From Algoriphagus sp. TR-M9 (GTDB lineage Bacteria; Bacteroidota; Bacteroidia; Cytophagales; Cyclobacteriaceae), in contig NZ_CP115160.1 of assembly GCF_027594545.1 (NCBI RefSeq), positions 4,212,501 through 4,276,500 of the forward strand: a stretch of DNA of 64,000 nucleotides. Direction: 5' to 3'. Shown here one piece after another: positions 28,864-37,610 of the stretch. The notes beneath the pieces are model-generated. The model saw only the letters and a program-made list of their open reading frames with translations, did not search any database and had not been told where the DNA came from. Position numbers and translations under genes: made by a program. Position 1 is the stretch's first letter; each line of letters starts with the position of its first letter.

Positions 28864-29403
28864 CTAGGTCTTTTGCCCAAAAATAGTGTTTTTAATGTGA
28901 GATATTGAATCTTCGAGTCTTTTTTCCCGCGAACCAGAGATAATATAATGTGGAAAACCACTTTCTGCGGCTAATTTTTTATACAAATCCAGAAAGTAAT
29001 CCCGCATTTCCAAATCAGGGTATTCGCGCAATGGATCCGGCTCCCAAGGCAAGTCAGTAGCTGTCAATAGTATCAAATGGTAGCTTCTAGCCTGCATTTG
29101 CGCCAAAACCCAAGGATCGGTTTTTCCAAACCTATGCTGCGACCAAATGTGGATAACTCTTAAATCTGTATCACAAAAAAGATATTGATCTGCTTCATTC
29201 GCCATCTTATCTTCCAGTGCCACCTGACCTTTGCCTATAGCTAGCATATCCTCGTAGCTATACTCCCGACCCAGCTCTTCCAAGTATTCCCGGGCAAACT
29301 CCGGAACCCAGGGTTCACAAAAATGATTGGCCAAATCAGCAGCCAAAGTGCTTTTTCCGGTAGATTCCGGACCTAATATTAAAATTCGCTTTGCCTCAGC
29401 CAT
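28864..29403 (-). CDS. NadR-type ribosylnicotinamide kinase-like ATPase
   Basis: 179 residues from the ATG at 29403 (MAEAKRILILGPESTGKS); nine further upstream codons overlap pnuC and are unlikely. The Walker A GPESTGKST lies at about 10-18 and FCDTDLRVIHIWSQ is a Walker-B-like strand. It matches the C-terminal kinase domain of NadR (AAA_28 group) with no adenylyltransferase domain. The likely role is phosphorylation of nicotinamide riboside to NMN after uptake, trapping it for NAD salvage. It overlaps pnuC by 8 bp, strong support for that role. Confidence 0.86.
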   Translation of the reverse strand: MAEAKRILILGPESTGKSTLAADLANHFCEPWVPEFAREYLEELGREYSYEDMLAIGKGQVALEDKMANEADQYLFCDTDLRVIHIWSQHRFGKTDPWVLAQMQARSYHLILLTATDLPWEPDPLREYPDLEMRDYFLDLYKKLAAESGFPHYIISGSREKRLEDSISHIKNTIFGQKT

Positions 29404-30007
29404 GCTCTTTTGCAGATTTGATCCAAGCAATTAAACCCATAATTGCTAAAACAGTAAAAAAAAGATACTGAAATGAAGTCAAAATCAATCCTTTGTAGAA
29501 GTAAAGCGGTACTGCCACAAAGTCCGTGATAATCCAAAAAATCCAGTTTTCCACCTTCTTTTTAGCCATCAACCACATCCCTACAAACGCCGAAGCAGTA
29601 GTAAAGGAATCCCAATACGGCACATCGCTATCGGTAAAATTCACTAAGACGTAGGAAAGCACAAAATACGAGAGCAAGAATATCCCGCTAGCTACTGCCC
29701 AGCCACTGGCTTTCATCCAAGTCACCGGAAGTTCGGTTTTGCCCTCCTTCGGATGTGTCCAGACATACCAGCCAAAAATCGACATACTAAAATAATAAGC
29801 ATTGATCCCCATGTCTGCGTAGAGTTTGTATTGAAAACAAATCCATACATAGATCAGCGTAGAAATAATCCCGGTGGGATAAACCAGGATATTCACTTTC
29901 ATGGAATAATACACCGAGGCAATCCCAAAAAAAACCGCAAAAGCTTCCAGCCAGGTCATCTGACGCAGCCCTTCAGTAAATCCTTCGATCAAAAACTGGA
30001 AATCCAT
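29396..30007 (-). CDS. pnuC: Nicotinamide riboside transporter PnuC
   Basis: 203 residues with about seven predicted transmembrane helices, the PnuC family pattern, including YPTGIISTLIYVWICFQYK and the Trp-rich YFSMSIFGWYVWTHP loop. PnuC proteins move nicotinamide riboside by facilitated diffusion; some related proteins carry thiamine. The overlapping kinase gene argues for nicotinamide riboside here. First gene of the unit pnuC, kinase, sulfatase on the minus strand. Confidence 0.9.
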   Translation of the reverse strand: MDFQFLIEGFTEGLRQMTWLEAFAVFFGIASVYYSMKVNILVYPTGIISTLIYVWICFQYKLYADMGINAYYFSMSIFGWYVWTHPKEGKTELPVTWMKASGWAVASGIFLLSYFVLSYVLVNFTDSDVPYWDSFTTASAFVGMWLMAKKKVENWIFWIITDFVAVPLYFYKGLILTSFQYLFFTVLAIMGLIAWIKSAKEHG

Positions 30008-30062
30008 CCTGCGAAGAAAAGGATTTTTATGGTAAGATTAGAAAATTGAAAAAGCTGCCAAT

Positions 30063-30094
30063 AAAAATGCCTTCCATAGCTGAAAGGCATTTTT
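30063..30094 (-). terminator. Terminator of the lipoprotein gene at 30119
   Basis: AAAAATGCCTT (30063-30073) and AAGGCATTTTT (30084-30094) are perfect 11-bp arms with a 10-base loop; the arms supply T-runs on both strands. It lies just after the lipoprotein stop on the minus strand and upstream of pnuC. Confidence 0.85.
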
Positions 30095-30118
30095 AATAGT
30101 AATCTATATCGTTAATCT

Positions 30119-30643
30119 CTACTGATCAAAATCTTTAACAAGCTCATAAATAGGCTTTTCCCCATCATTCTGCATATCCCAAATGAGATCTTCATTGAGC
30201 CAAAGTTTTCTTATCATAACAGAGTTGCCGCTGTAACTAAATTCAGCTTCCAATTTATCCGCAGACCCATCCTTCCATTCCAAATAAGTGGTCGGAATTT
30301 CTTCATCCTCAGATGAATTCAGAATCACGTTCAACATATACTTATCCACACCGGCTAAGGGTTCCGGTTCGATAATCTTTGGATAGCTTCTCAGGTGATT
30401 AATTTTCGAATCATAAACCTCCACTTTCTCTCCATCTAGAAGAAAAGAAACTACCAAATCCCTGGTTACAAGATGATCTGGATTACTAGGGTCGAGCAGA
30501 TCTACCTGGTCATCATTGACTACATTGAAACGAAAAGAAGTATCAATGTATGTGCATCCACAAGGACCTTCTTTTTCCTGACAAGAGAACAACACTAGCG
30601 CAAGTGGTGCGAGGAGCCAAAAACTTCTACTGAAAATTTTCAT
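30119..30643 (-). CDS. Lipoprotein of unknown function
   Basis: 174 residues from the ATG at 30643, chosen because it gives a standard lipoprotein signal with Cys21 (VLFSC); the frame extends eleven codons further up. The mature part is acidic, starts EKEGPCGCTY and is predicted beta-rich. I do not recognise a family or catalytic motif. Monocistronic, with its own terminator. Confidence 0.65.
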   Translation of the reverse strand: MKIFSRSFWLLAPLALVLFSCQEKEGPCGCTYIDTSFRFNVVNDDQVDLLDPSNPDHLVTRDLVVSFLLDGEKVEVYDSKINHLRSYPKIIEPEPLAGVDKYMLNVILNSSEDEEIPTTYLEWKDGSADKLEAEFSYSGNSVMIRKLWLNEDLIWDMQNDGEKPIYELVKDFDQ

Positions 30644-30683
30644 AATTTCATTTATTAACCTAAAAAGCAATCTCAAAATAAGG

Positions 30684-30725
30684 ATAATTCAAGACACTTT
30701 GAAAGTGGGATCGGTCTTGAATTAT
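30684..30725. repeat. 12-bp inverted repeat in the divergent region before uvrA
   Basis: ATAATTCAAGAC (30684-30695) and GTCTTGAATTAT (30714-30725) are perfect arms with an 18-base loop. No plus-strand gene ends here, so it is not an obvious terminator; an operator or a small RNA end is possible. Confidence 0.55.
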
Positions 30726-30898
30726 TGTTTGCCCAATTAGAGAACGCACTGATCTTCAGAAATGCTACAGACTAATTGATTTCCATTTATTAACTCACAA
30801 AGCTATCTAACATCAATAGCCAATTTAGCTGATACGCATTAGATCTGACAATTTGCCTTACAGACAAAACTTTGTAAGGAGTTCCTCTGTTCCTTTCG

Positions 30899-30906
30899 TA
30901 ACTTTG
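30899..30906 (+). promoter_or_regulatory. Possible Bacteroidota -7 element of uvrA
   Basis: TAACTTTG matches the TAnnTTTG consensus. A TTG at 30872-30874 is 24 bases upstream, slightly long for the -33 box. If used, transcription would start only a few bases before the ATG at 30913, giving a nearly leaderless message. Confidence 0.35.
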
Positions 30907-30912
30907 CCAGCT

Positions 30913-33729
30913 ATGACTTTGAGCACTTTATCCGCTAAAACAGACATCGACTCACTCGATCCCAAAGAATTCATCATCATCAAAAACGCCCGGGTGAACA
31001 ACCTGAAAAGCCTGAGCGTCGCGATTCCCAGAAACAAATTTGTGGTAGTCACGGGACTATCGGGTTCTGGTAAGTCTTCCTTGGCCTTCGATACACTTTT
31101 TGCCGAAGGCCAGAGAATGTATGTGGAAAGCCTAAGTTCCTATGCCCGTCAATTCCTCGGCAGGATGGAAAAACCAGATGTGGAATACATCAGAGGAGTG
31201 GCTCCGGCCATCGCCATCCAGCAAAAAGTCAATACTAAAAATCCTAGATCGACAGTAGGAACCACTACCGAAATCTACGATTACCTGAAGCTGCTTTTCT
31301 CCCGTGTGGGCAAAACCATTTCGCCAGTTTCGGGCAATGAAGTAAAACACCATACTGTCACCGACATAGTTGACTATATCCAGTCATTTGAAGAAGGGTC
31401 CAAAGTCATGATTTCCTGTCCGCTTCAAATTGAGCGCGGAAGGAAGATCAACCAAGAGCTGGAATTGCTTTTGCAAAAAGGCTATACACGAATTTTGATC
31501 GATGATGAAGCGCATTTTGTAGAAGACCTACTTCAGGAAAAGAAAATCCAAAAGGGAAAATACGAGATCCTGATAGACCGTGTGGCCGTGCACAAGGAAG
31601 ATGAGGATAATCAATTCCGAATTGCCGATTCAGTACAAACAGCGCTTTTCGAAGGCCATGGAGATTGTAAAATCACTATTCCAGGTAAGGAAACCAAAAG
31701 CTTTTCGGATCGCTTCGAGCTCGATGGAATGCAATTTGAAATTCCTTCAGTCAACTTTTTCTCATTCAATAATCCCTATGGGGCATGCCGCACCTGTGAA
31801 GGTTTTGGAAATGTGCTAGGTATCGATCCGGATCTGGTCATTCCCGAGAAAGACCTTTCGGTTTACGAAGGTGCCATTGCTCCTTGGCGTGGTGAGTCTT
31901 CAAGAGCTTGGGTGGAGCCACTTTTGAAAAAGGGAATCGAGTTTGATTTCCCCATTCATCGAGCCTATGAAGATCTGACAGAAAAGGAAAAAGCATTGCT
32001 GTGGACTGGAAATAAATATTTCAAAGGCCTCAACGCTTTCTTTAAAGATCTGGAAACCAAAACGCACAAGATTCAGTACCGTGTGATGCTTTCCCGTTTC
32101 CGTGGTCGTACTACTTGCCCAGATTGTAAGGGAACGCGCTTACGCAAAGATGCTTCCTACGTCAAAATAGAGGGAAAATCCATCACAGACCTGGTACTCA
32201 TGCCTATAGATGAGGCACTTGTTTTTTTCAATGAATTAGAACTCCCTACGCATCAGGCCAAAATCGCCAATCGCCTGCTAAAGGAAATCCAAAGTCGATT
32301 GGAATATATGGATCAAGTTGGCTTGGGTTACCTCACGCTGAATCGATTGACTTCCACCCTTTCCGGAGGAGAGTTTCAGCGGATCAAATTGGCTACTTCT
32401 CTGGGCTCTGCGCTGGTAGGATCCATGTATATTTTAGATGAACCCAGCATAGGTTTGCACCCAAGGGACACCGATCGCTTGATCGGAGTATTGAAGACTC
32501 TTCGTGACCTAGGCAACACCGTGATCGTAGTTGAGCATGAGGAAAAAGTAATGAAAGCTGCCGATCAGATCATCGACATCGGTCCAGACGCAGGTGTGAA
32601 TGGCGGGGAATTACTTTTTCAGGGCCCAATCGAAGAACTGATGACTTCTGCTCAGACCTATACTGCCAAATACCTACGTAATGAGGAGCAGATTTTCAAA
32701 AAAGATGGCAACCGAAAGTGGAAGGATACCATCACGGTAAAAGGCGCCCGGGAAAACAACCTGAAAAATATTTCAGTCAAATTTCCGCTAAACACGCTTA
32801 CCTGCGTAACTGGGGTTTCCGGTTCTGGAAAGTCCACCTTGATCAAGAAAGTTCTTTATCCTGCCTTAGGCAAAATGTTGGGAACCGTCATAGACGAAAG
32901 CGGAAAATACGACAAGATAGAAGGTGATTACAAGTCCATTTCGCAAGTAGAGTTTGTGGATCAAAATCCAATCGGTAAGTCTTCCCGCTCCAATCCGGTG
33001 ACTTATGTGAAAGCTTACGATGCGATACGAATGCTATTTTCTGAACAGCCTATTTCTAAACAGCGAGGCTACAAACCAGCATTTTTCTCCTTCAATGTAG
33101 ATGGAGGTCGCTGTGAAAACTGTGCCGGTGAGGGGACTACTACCGTTGAGATGCAGTTTATGGCAGATATTCATTTGACCTGTGAATCCTGCAAAGGAAA
33201 GCGGTTTAAGAATGAAATCTTGGATGTCAAATACAAAGACAAGGACATCTCCGAAGTACTGGACATGACCATTGATGAAGCTTTGGATTTCTTCAAGGGA
33301 AAAACCCAGATCATCAATAAACTTCAGCCCTTGCAGGAAGTCGGGCTTGGCTATATCGGCATGGGACAAAGCTCCAATACCCTTTCAGGTGGAGAAGCTC
33401 AACGGGTAAAGCTGGCTTCTTTTCTAGGCAAGGGGGGAACCAAAGCAGGAAATCCTATTCTCTTTATCTTCGATGAACCGACCACAGGGCTTCATTTCCA
33501 TGACATCAATAAACTCCTCCATTCCATCAATGCCCTGATTGATCAAGGCCACTCGGTCATCATCATCGAGCACAATACCGAAGTGATCAAATCGGCAGAC
33601 TGGGTAATTGATCTGGGACCTGAAGGCGGAAATAAAGGCGGTTATTTGACTTTTGAAGGAACACCGGAAGATATGATGAAAGAAGAAGGGAATTATACTG
33701 CAAAGTACCTGAGAGAGGCTTTTGTGTAG
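30913..33729 (+). CDS. uvrA: Excinuclease ABC subunit A
   Basis: 938 residues from the ATG at 30913; a frame reaching back to 30853 would run through the promoter-like TAACTTTG. UvrA order is complete: Walker A1 [17 protein letters not shown], the [14 protein letters not shown] segment, zinc module 1 (CRTCEGFG and CPDCKGTR), ABC signature [12 protein letters not shown], Walker A2 [11 protein letters not shown], zinc module 2 (CENCAGEG and CESCKGKRF), signature [14 protein letters not shown] and FDEPTTGLH. It recognises damaged DNA and loads UvrB in nucleotide excision repair. Cytoplasmic. Length is normal for UvrA. No uvrB or uvrC is nearby, as usual. Confidence 0.97.
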   Translation: MTLSTLSAKTDIDSLDPKEFIIIKNARVNNLKSLSVAIPRNKFVVVTGLSGSGKSSLAFDTLFAEGQRMYVESLSSYARQFLGRMEKPDVEYIRGVAPAIAIQQKVNTKNPRSTVGTTTEIYDYLKLLFSRVGKTISPVSGNEVKHHTVTDIVDYIQSFEEGSKVMISCPLQIERGRKINQELELLLQKGYTRILIDDEAHFVEDLLQEKKIQKGKYEILIDRVAVHKEDEDNQFRIADSVQTALFEGHGDCKITIPGKETKSFSDRFELDGMQFEIPSVNFFSFNNPYGACRTCEGFGNVLGIDPDLVIPEKDLSVYEGAIAPWRGESSRAWVEPLLKKGIEFDFPIHRAYEDLTEKEKALLWTGNKYFKGLNAFFKDLETKTHKIQYRVMLSRFRGRTTCPDCKGTRLRKDASYVKIEGKSITDLVLMPIDEALVFFNELELPTHQAKIANRLLKEIQSRLEYMDQVGLGYLTLNRLTSTLSGGEFQRIKLATSLGSALVGSMYILDEPSIGLHPRDTDRLIGVLKTLRDLGNTVIVVEHEEKVMKAADQIIDIGPDAGVNGGELLFQGPIEELMTSAQTYTAKYLRNEEQIFKKDGNRKWKDTITVKGARENNLKNISVKFPLNTLTCVTGVSGSGKSTLIKKVLYPALGKMLGTVIDESGKYDKIEGDYKSISQVEFVDQNPIGKSSRSNPVTYVKAYDAIRMLFSEQPISKQRGYKPAFFSFNVDGGRCENCAGEGTTTVEMQFMADIHLTCESCKGKRFKNEILDVKYKDKDISEVLDMTIDEALDFFKGKTQIINKLQPLQEVGLGYIGMGQSSNTLSGGEAQRVKLASFLGKGGTKAGNPILFIFDEPTTGLHFHDINKLLHSINALIDQGHSVIIIEHNTEVIKSADWVIDLGPEGGNKGGYLTFEGTPEDMMKEEGNYTAKYLREAFV

Positions 33730-33867
33730 TTTTTGATGAATCAAAGAGCTTCTAGGTCTTATTTCTAATTTCTTAATTATCCTTAAATCAGAACACAGTA
33801 TTTTAATACCCGCGTCATCATGGATATATTAGTTCAGGTAATTTCTGTTCCCAACTATAAAATCATC

Positions 33868-34398
33868 ATGATTCACCGCCTGCTCGTAATCTTATCCATA
33901 GCTTTGCTGCCCTTGGTCGCCACAGCACAAAATAGAGTTGAAGTCACAGATCCCGAAATCAAGTTCAGCTATAGCCTACCGGAAGGCTGGCAGGTCAAAG
34001 ACGACGGCTACGATTATATTATCCAGTCACCTGATAACCAAGACACCTACATTTCCCTTACCTACGTAGAGAGTGCCAAAGGAGCCGACTATTTAGAATC
34101 CTTAGGTGGAAAGCAGTCCTTTGAAGAGGATTTTCTTTTTGAAATACGCTACATTTTGACTGAGGACTTTTCAAACCTAGGTGTGCTGGAAAACGGCAGC
34201 ACCACCATAGACGAAACAAAAGCGAGCTGGGTGAAATTTTCGCATGGTGAGAATGGTGAGCACCTCGGGGTTTTTTACATGTACCAAAAGCTGAATCAAA
34301 CCTTCAAAATCACCGGAACTGCCCCAGCGGATCAGTTCGAGAAAGTAAAGCCCAATTTCACCGCTATTATCAATAGCTTTCAGGCAGAGAAGCGGTAG
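33868..34398 (+). CDS. Secreted protein of unknown function, PsbP-like size
   Basis: 176 residues from the ATG at 33868 (MIHRLLVIL), which gives a typical Sec signal ending ATAQN; sixteen earlier in-frame codons are unlikely. The mature domain contains FSYSLPEGWQVKDDGYDYIIQSPDN and the strands of a small alpha/beta domain like PsbP/DUF1795-type proteins, a family of unclear role. No catalytic motif is seen. Single gene after uvrA, convergent with the DUF4221 gene. Confidence 0.65.
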   Translation: MIHRLLVILSIALLPLVATAQNRVEVTDPEIKFSYSLPEGWQVKDDGYDYIIQSPDNQDTYISLTYVESAKGADYLESLGGKQSFEEDFLFEIRYILTEDFSNLGVLENGSTTIDETKASWVKFSHGENGEHLGVFYMYQKLNQTFKITGTAPADQFEKVKPNFTAIINSFQAEKR

Positions 34399-34411
34399 GT
34401 TGCATGACTCT

Positions 34412-35548
34412 TTATTTCAATGGCAACTCTGAATAAAAAGCAAACCTGAGTTCCGACTCATTATCACTATTTGATCGCTGAAAGTAGATACCATTCTCTG
34501 CTACATAAGGTCGCGCCAAGTGATCATCTGGCAGTTTGAAATGACCTAAGACCTCCCAATCCTGAGAAATTACATTGATCCAATGATCTCCTCTACGGGT
34601 ATTGATTCGTTCTCCGTTTTCATCGAAATGCTCTTCCTTTTCAATCCTGTAAAACACTTCCCGGAAGGGATCCCAAACAATATCCCAAAACTGCGCTGAG
34701 TACCGGATCGACCTTGCATGATACTCACCTTTCACAAAGTGTGATGGATCAATTCTTCCTTGGATGAAATTCCCCGGCACATCCAGCATCTCCTTATTTC
34801 CAGATTCAGGATCCAGCTTGATCACATTTGAAGTAAATGGAAATTGGAAATAAATATGGTTTTGGTCAGTAGAAATAAAAGGGTTTTGAAGCCCTTCATA
34901 AAGGGCTAGATTTTCTATAAAGTCCAGATCCAAGTCAATAGGAACAACCTTTTTCACTTCGAATCGATCTGACAATAGATAAACTCCTGCAAAACGAAAT
35001 GGCTTTTCCAGGCTAAACATTGGCAGAACCAGGTGATCTTGAAATAGTGGAATAGGAGAAATATCATTTAAAACTGAGACAATCCCTTGAGCAGAATTGA
35101 AAAATGTTTCCCCACCAAAGGAGAGTTCAGAATTCAGTGGATAGTTTAGCTCTGGTTCATTAGAGCCTTCAGGAAAATAAAAAAGCTGATTATGTGTTTT
35201 ATAATAATACCCTTTTGCAGTAATAGTAAGACCTCCACCTTGAGTGACTGTAGTAGAGTTGGAAGATTGAAGTTGGACTTGGCCAAGACTCTCCTTCATC
35301 TTTAAATCGATTAGATCAATGGAATTCCTTTGGAGAAAATACCCGGCGAACACCTCATTAAAATTGTCTGAGGCAACTGAATAGGTGTTCGAGAAATTAT
35401 CCGAAATGGGGATAGAAATGACTTCTTTATTATTAATTGTATTATTATCGTCCGAATGTGGTCCACAAGAAACTAAAAGAGCAAGGAAAAACAAACATCT
35501 TCTTAAAATGGTAACTCTACATAGAAATCTTAGTATAATTGAGATCAT
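34412..35548 (-). CDS. DUF4221-family beta-propeller lipoprotein
   Basis: 378 residues. The N-terminus has a long charged segment and then a lipobox LLVSC (Cys28). The rest is repeated four-stranded blades, with RYSAQFWDIVWDPFREVFYRIEK, the aromatic D-P-x-R-x-x-x-Y-R pattern typical of DUF4221. The family is Bacteroidota-specific and has no known biochemical function; it is predicted to be envelope-anchored and to bind a ligand. The start lies 32 bp inside the end of the preceding DUF4221 gene, so the two are translationally coupled paralogues. Confidence 0.78.
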   Translation of the reverse strand: MISIILRFLCRVTILRRCLFFLALLVSCGPHSDDNNTINNKEVISIPISDNFSNTYSVASDNFNEVFAGYFLQRNSIDLIDLKMKESLGQVQLQSSNSTTVTQGGGLTITAKGYYYKTHNQLFYFPEGSNEPELNYPLNSELSFGGETFFNSAQGIVSVLNDISPIPLFQDHLVLPMFSLEKPFRFAGVYLLSDRFEVKKVVPIDLDLDFIENLALYEGLQNPFISTDQNHIYFQFPFTSNVIKLDPESGNKEMLDVPGNFIQGRIDPSHFVKGEYHARSIRYSAQFWDIVWDPFREVFYRIEKEEHFDENGERINTRRGDHWINVISQDWEVLGHFKLPDDHLARPYVAENGIYFQRSNSDNESELRFAFYSELPLK

Positions 35549-36626
35549 CCTCTGAATCAGAAATCTGTTTTACAAATAATGCTTCTGGTGAACCGAAATA
35601 TTCAAATGTATGTCTATTACTTTTCGAAATTTCCTCATCATTAATTAAATCAAAACTCTCATTAAAAAATGTGATATATAAATCACCATCAAATGGATTT
35701 AAATGTGACGACTCCCCTTTTACAACCCGGTAATAGACCCTATTTTGTTCATTCCAATAAGCCGGACCAAAGGAATAGTCATTATTCCAATCTTTTATTT
35801 TGGAAACAAACTCTGCCAATTGATCTTTAAGAATTACCTGCTTTACCTTAGAATTTGGGTATAGGGTGGAATTTGGAGTTACTTTAATTATTTTATTTGT
35901 ATTCAAGTCCAAAACTTGAAGATAGTTTTCAAAAGGATAGGAAATGATTAGCTTATCATTTGCATAAGTCAATATAGGGGTTACAGCATTACTTAATGAA
36001 ACTTTCCCAGTAAATTGGTTTCCTATTTTATGTTCAGCTATTAATCCATTATCTATGACATCAATAAGCCTAGTCTCCCTAGGAGAATGAATATTATATT
36101 CAGCAATTTTATAATTATCATTTTTCTTTAATAGAAAGTATAAAACCCCATTTTTATCATTAAATGAACTTATATTATTTCCAAATGTAAAATTAAATTG
36201 TATTTTGTATTCATAGTCTAAAAATTCTCCAGACTCTTTGTTGACTAAATCCTCTACTAGTATTTTATTTATATCTCCAGATTTATTTACGTGAATAATG
36301 TGATTAGGGCTAAAAGTGAATAACCCTAGGTCAGTCACTATAAATGACTGCATATCAGATATTTCAAATCTATTCTCGTTGCTAAAAGAGATCATTTCAG
36401 AAAAAGTAGAATCTAACTGTGAGTATATAAGTATCGATTTAGTGAAATCATCATAAATGAATAGGTTATTTATGTCATTGAAGAAAGGAAATGGTAGATT
36501 TGAAGAAAGCCCAGAATTTCCTATATCAATAGATATTTTACTCACATTGTAAGAAATAGAGTCACTTGATTGTTTCTTATTGCATGATAAGCACGTAATC
36601 AAAAAAAGAAAATAGATTCTTCTCAT
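35517..36626 (-). CDS. DUF4221-family beta-propeller lipoprotein, AT-rich paralogue
   Basis: 369 residues with a lipoprotein signal (Cys15, TCLSC). Blade repeats and the FGPAYWNEQNRVYYRVVKG segment match the DUF4221 pattern of its downstream neighbour. The gene is clearly more AT-rich than its surroundings (long runs of Asn, Ile and Lys codons ending in A or T), suggesting a different origin or faster drift. It follows the Cys-rich peptide gene by 61 bases with a 14-bp palindrome between. Predicted surface or periplasmic ligand-binding lipoprotein; function unknown. Confidence 0.75.
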   Translation of the reverse strand: MRRIYFLFLITCLSCNKKQSSDSISYNVSKISIDIGNSGLSSNLPFPFFNDINNLFIYDDFTKSILIYSQLDSTFSEMISFSNENRFEISDMQSFIVTDLGLFTFSPNHIIHVNKSGDINKILVEDLVNKESGEFLDYEYKIQFNFTFGNNISSFNDKNGVLYFLLKKNDNYKIAEYNIHSPRETRLIDVIDNGLIAEHKIGNQFTGKVSLSNAVTPILTYANDKLIISYPFENYLQVLDLNTNKIIKVTPNSTLYPNSKVKQVILKDQLAEFVSKIKDWNNDYSFGPAYWNEQNRVYYRVVKGESSHLNPFDGDLYITFFNESFDLINDEEISKSNRHTFEYFGSPEALFVKQISDSEDDLNYTKISM

Positions 36627-36647
36627 TTATACTTAAATAATAATTAC

Positions 36648-36680
36648 AATTCCATACCGACAGACAGTCGGTATGGAATT
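36648..36680. repeat. Perfect 14-bp palindrome between the peptide and DUF4221 genes
   Basis: AATTCCATACCGAC (36648-36661), loop AGACA, GTCGGTATGGAATT (36667-36680). It begins 7 bases after the peptide stop on the minus strand. No T-run follows on that side, so an attenuator that lets the small peptide be made in excess of the lipoproteins, or a REP element, are both possible. Confidence 0.8.
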
Positions 36681-36687
36681 TAAAACA

Positions 36688-36894
36688 TTAATCCACACAG
36701 CTATAATCTAACTCGATCATACCTGCATCACAATCTTGGATAATCATTCCACCATCACAGGGACAGTTTTCTGCCACCTCAATTAAAAACTCCTCTAAAT
36801 TTTCACATGTGTACCATGTTCCACTACATGCCATTCCAAAAGTAGGCAATGCAAACAGTGTTGTTAAAGCAAACAAAATCTTTAAATTTTTCAT
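36688..36894 (-). CDS. Small secreted six-cysteine peptide
   Basis: 68 residues: signal peptide 1-22 (ending FGMA) and a mature 46-residue acidic peptide with six cysteines at 23, 30, 44, 46, 55 and 66, including CPCDGG. Not recognised; it lacks the NVEALA motif of other Bacteroidota small exported peptides. Three disulfides are possible. The two DUF4221 lipoprotein genes follow on the same strand after a 14-bp palindrome, so the peptide may be their ligand or cargo (inference). About 70 bases upstream of its ATG is a 12-G tract that could vary in length. Confidence 0.65.
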   Translation of the reverse strand: MKNLKILFALTTLFALPTFGMACSGTWYTCENLEEFLIEVAENCPCDGGMIIQDCDAGMIELDYSCVD

Positions 36895-36963
36895 ATGATT
36901 GATGTTTAAAATTTCTTAATTCTAAGCTTTTAAAACCTTCCTGCACCAAAAATTTTCATTAAT

Positions 36964-36975
36964 GGGGGGGGGGGG
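36964..36975. repeat. G12 homopolymer upstream of the peptide gene
   Basis: Twelve consecutive Gs on the plus strand (12 Cs on the peptide's coding strand), in otherwise AT-rich DNA. Tracts this long slip during replication in other bacteria and can switch promoters or frames. No coding frame crosses it convincingly. Confidence 0.9.
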
Positions 36976-36996
36976 CAGTGATAAACGGCAATTTTC

Positions 36997-37451
36997 TTAT
37001 TTAGATGATTTTATTGAAGGAGATTTCAATTTATTCAAAAACTCCTTCAGCCCCTCCGCCTTCACCTTCTCCGAAAGCGGATATTCTCCTTCGATTCTGC
37101 AAATCACCACTCCTTCTTCAGCTCCGGTATCTTCCATGAAGTGCTGTAGGCCTTTGGGTAAGTTTAGAACCACAAAGTCATGCTTAAAATAAGTCGCGAT
37201 GCGTCCCTGTTCTTGTTAAAGTAATGAGTAAAAGCTCCGCATCTACCAATTTAGTCCGATCAGAAGCTTTTTCCAGATCTATGTAAATACTTTCTCTATC
37301 GAGTTTCAGGTCTTTGACAAGCGTAGTTTTCCCTACTTGCCGCGGGCCCAATAGACCTACAGCAGGGAAAATGGAAAGATTTTCCTGAAGTAGCGAGAGT
37401 AATTTCCTGTCTTTTAATAAGTAAATCGAAGGTATGATTTACGATTTTCAT
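36997..37451 (-). pseudogene. Broken AAA/DUF4143-type ATPase gene
   Basis: Two coding-quality segments lie in different frames. The first contains a Walker A (GLLGPRQVGKTTLV) and the following YIDLEKASDRTKLVD, as in AAA_14/DUF4143 ATPases, and stops at a TAA around 37197. The second reads YFKHDFVVLNLPKGLQHF and on to SEKVKAEGLKEFLNKLKS, like the C-terminal domain of the same family. The central about 250 residues are missing and even the ATG at 37451 is out of frame. A normal member is about 380-400 residues. It is dead; the family often occurs with mobile DNA. Confidence 0.8.
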
Positions 37452-37485
37452 GGTAAAACAACACCGGTAAGCATGTTGAAATAAT

Positions 37486-37514
37486 AAATGCCCGGTAAAA
37501 TTTACCAGGCATTT
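37486..37514 (-). terminator. Terminator after the rhodanese gene
   Basis: AAATGCCcGGTAAA (37486-37499) and TTTACCaGGCATTT (37501-37514) are nearly perfect arms (one mismatch) around a single base, followed on the minus strand by ATTATTTC. It lies about 97 bases after the rhodanese stop. Confidence 0.6.
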
Positions 37515-37610
37515 GCTACTATAGGTTGATAGCAGCTTTTCAACTAATCCATTTTATTTATACACCAATCCAACAAGTAGAATGAGTGAATTTCTCCGCC
37601 AATATCCTTT

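Noticed and set aside
36962..37192. Plus-strand 76-residue ORF starting in the G tract
   Set aside because: It begins on the homopolymer, is low-complexity and lies opposite the coding-quality minus-strand AAA/DUF4143 remnant.
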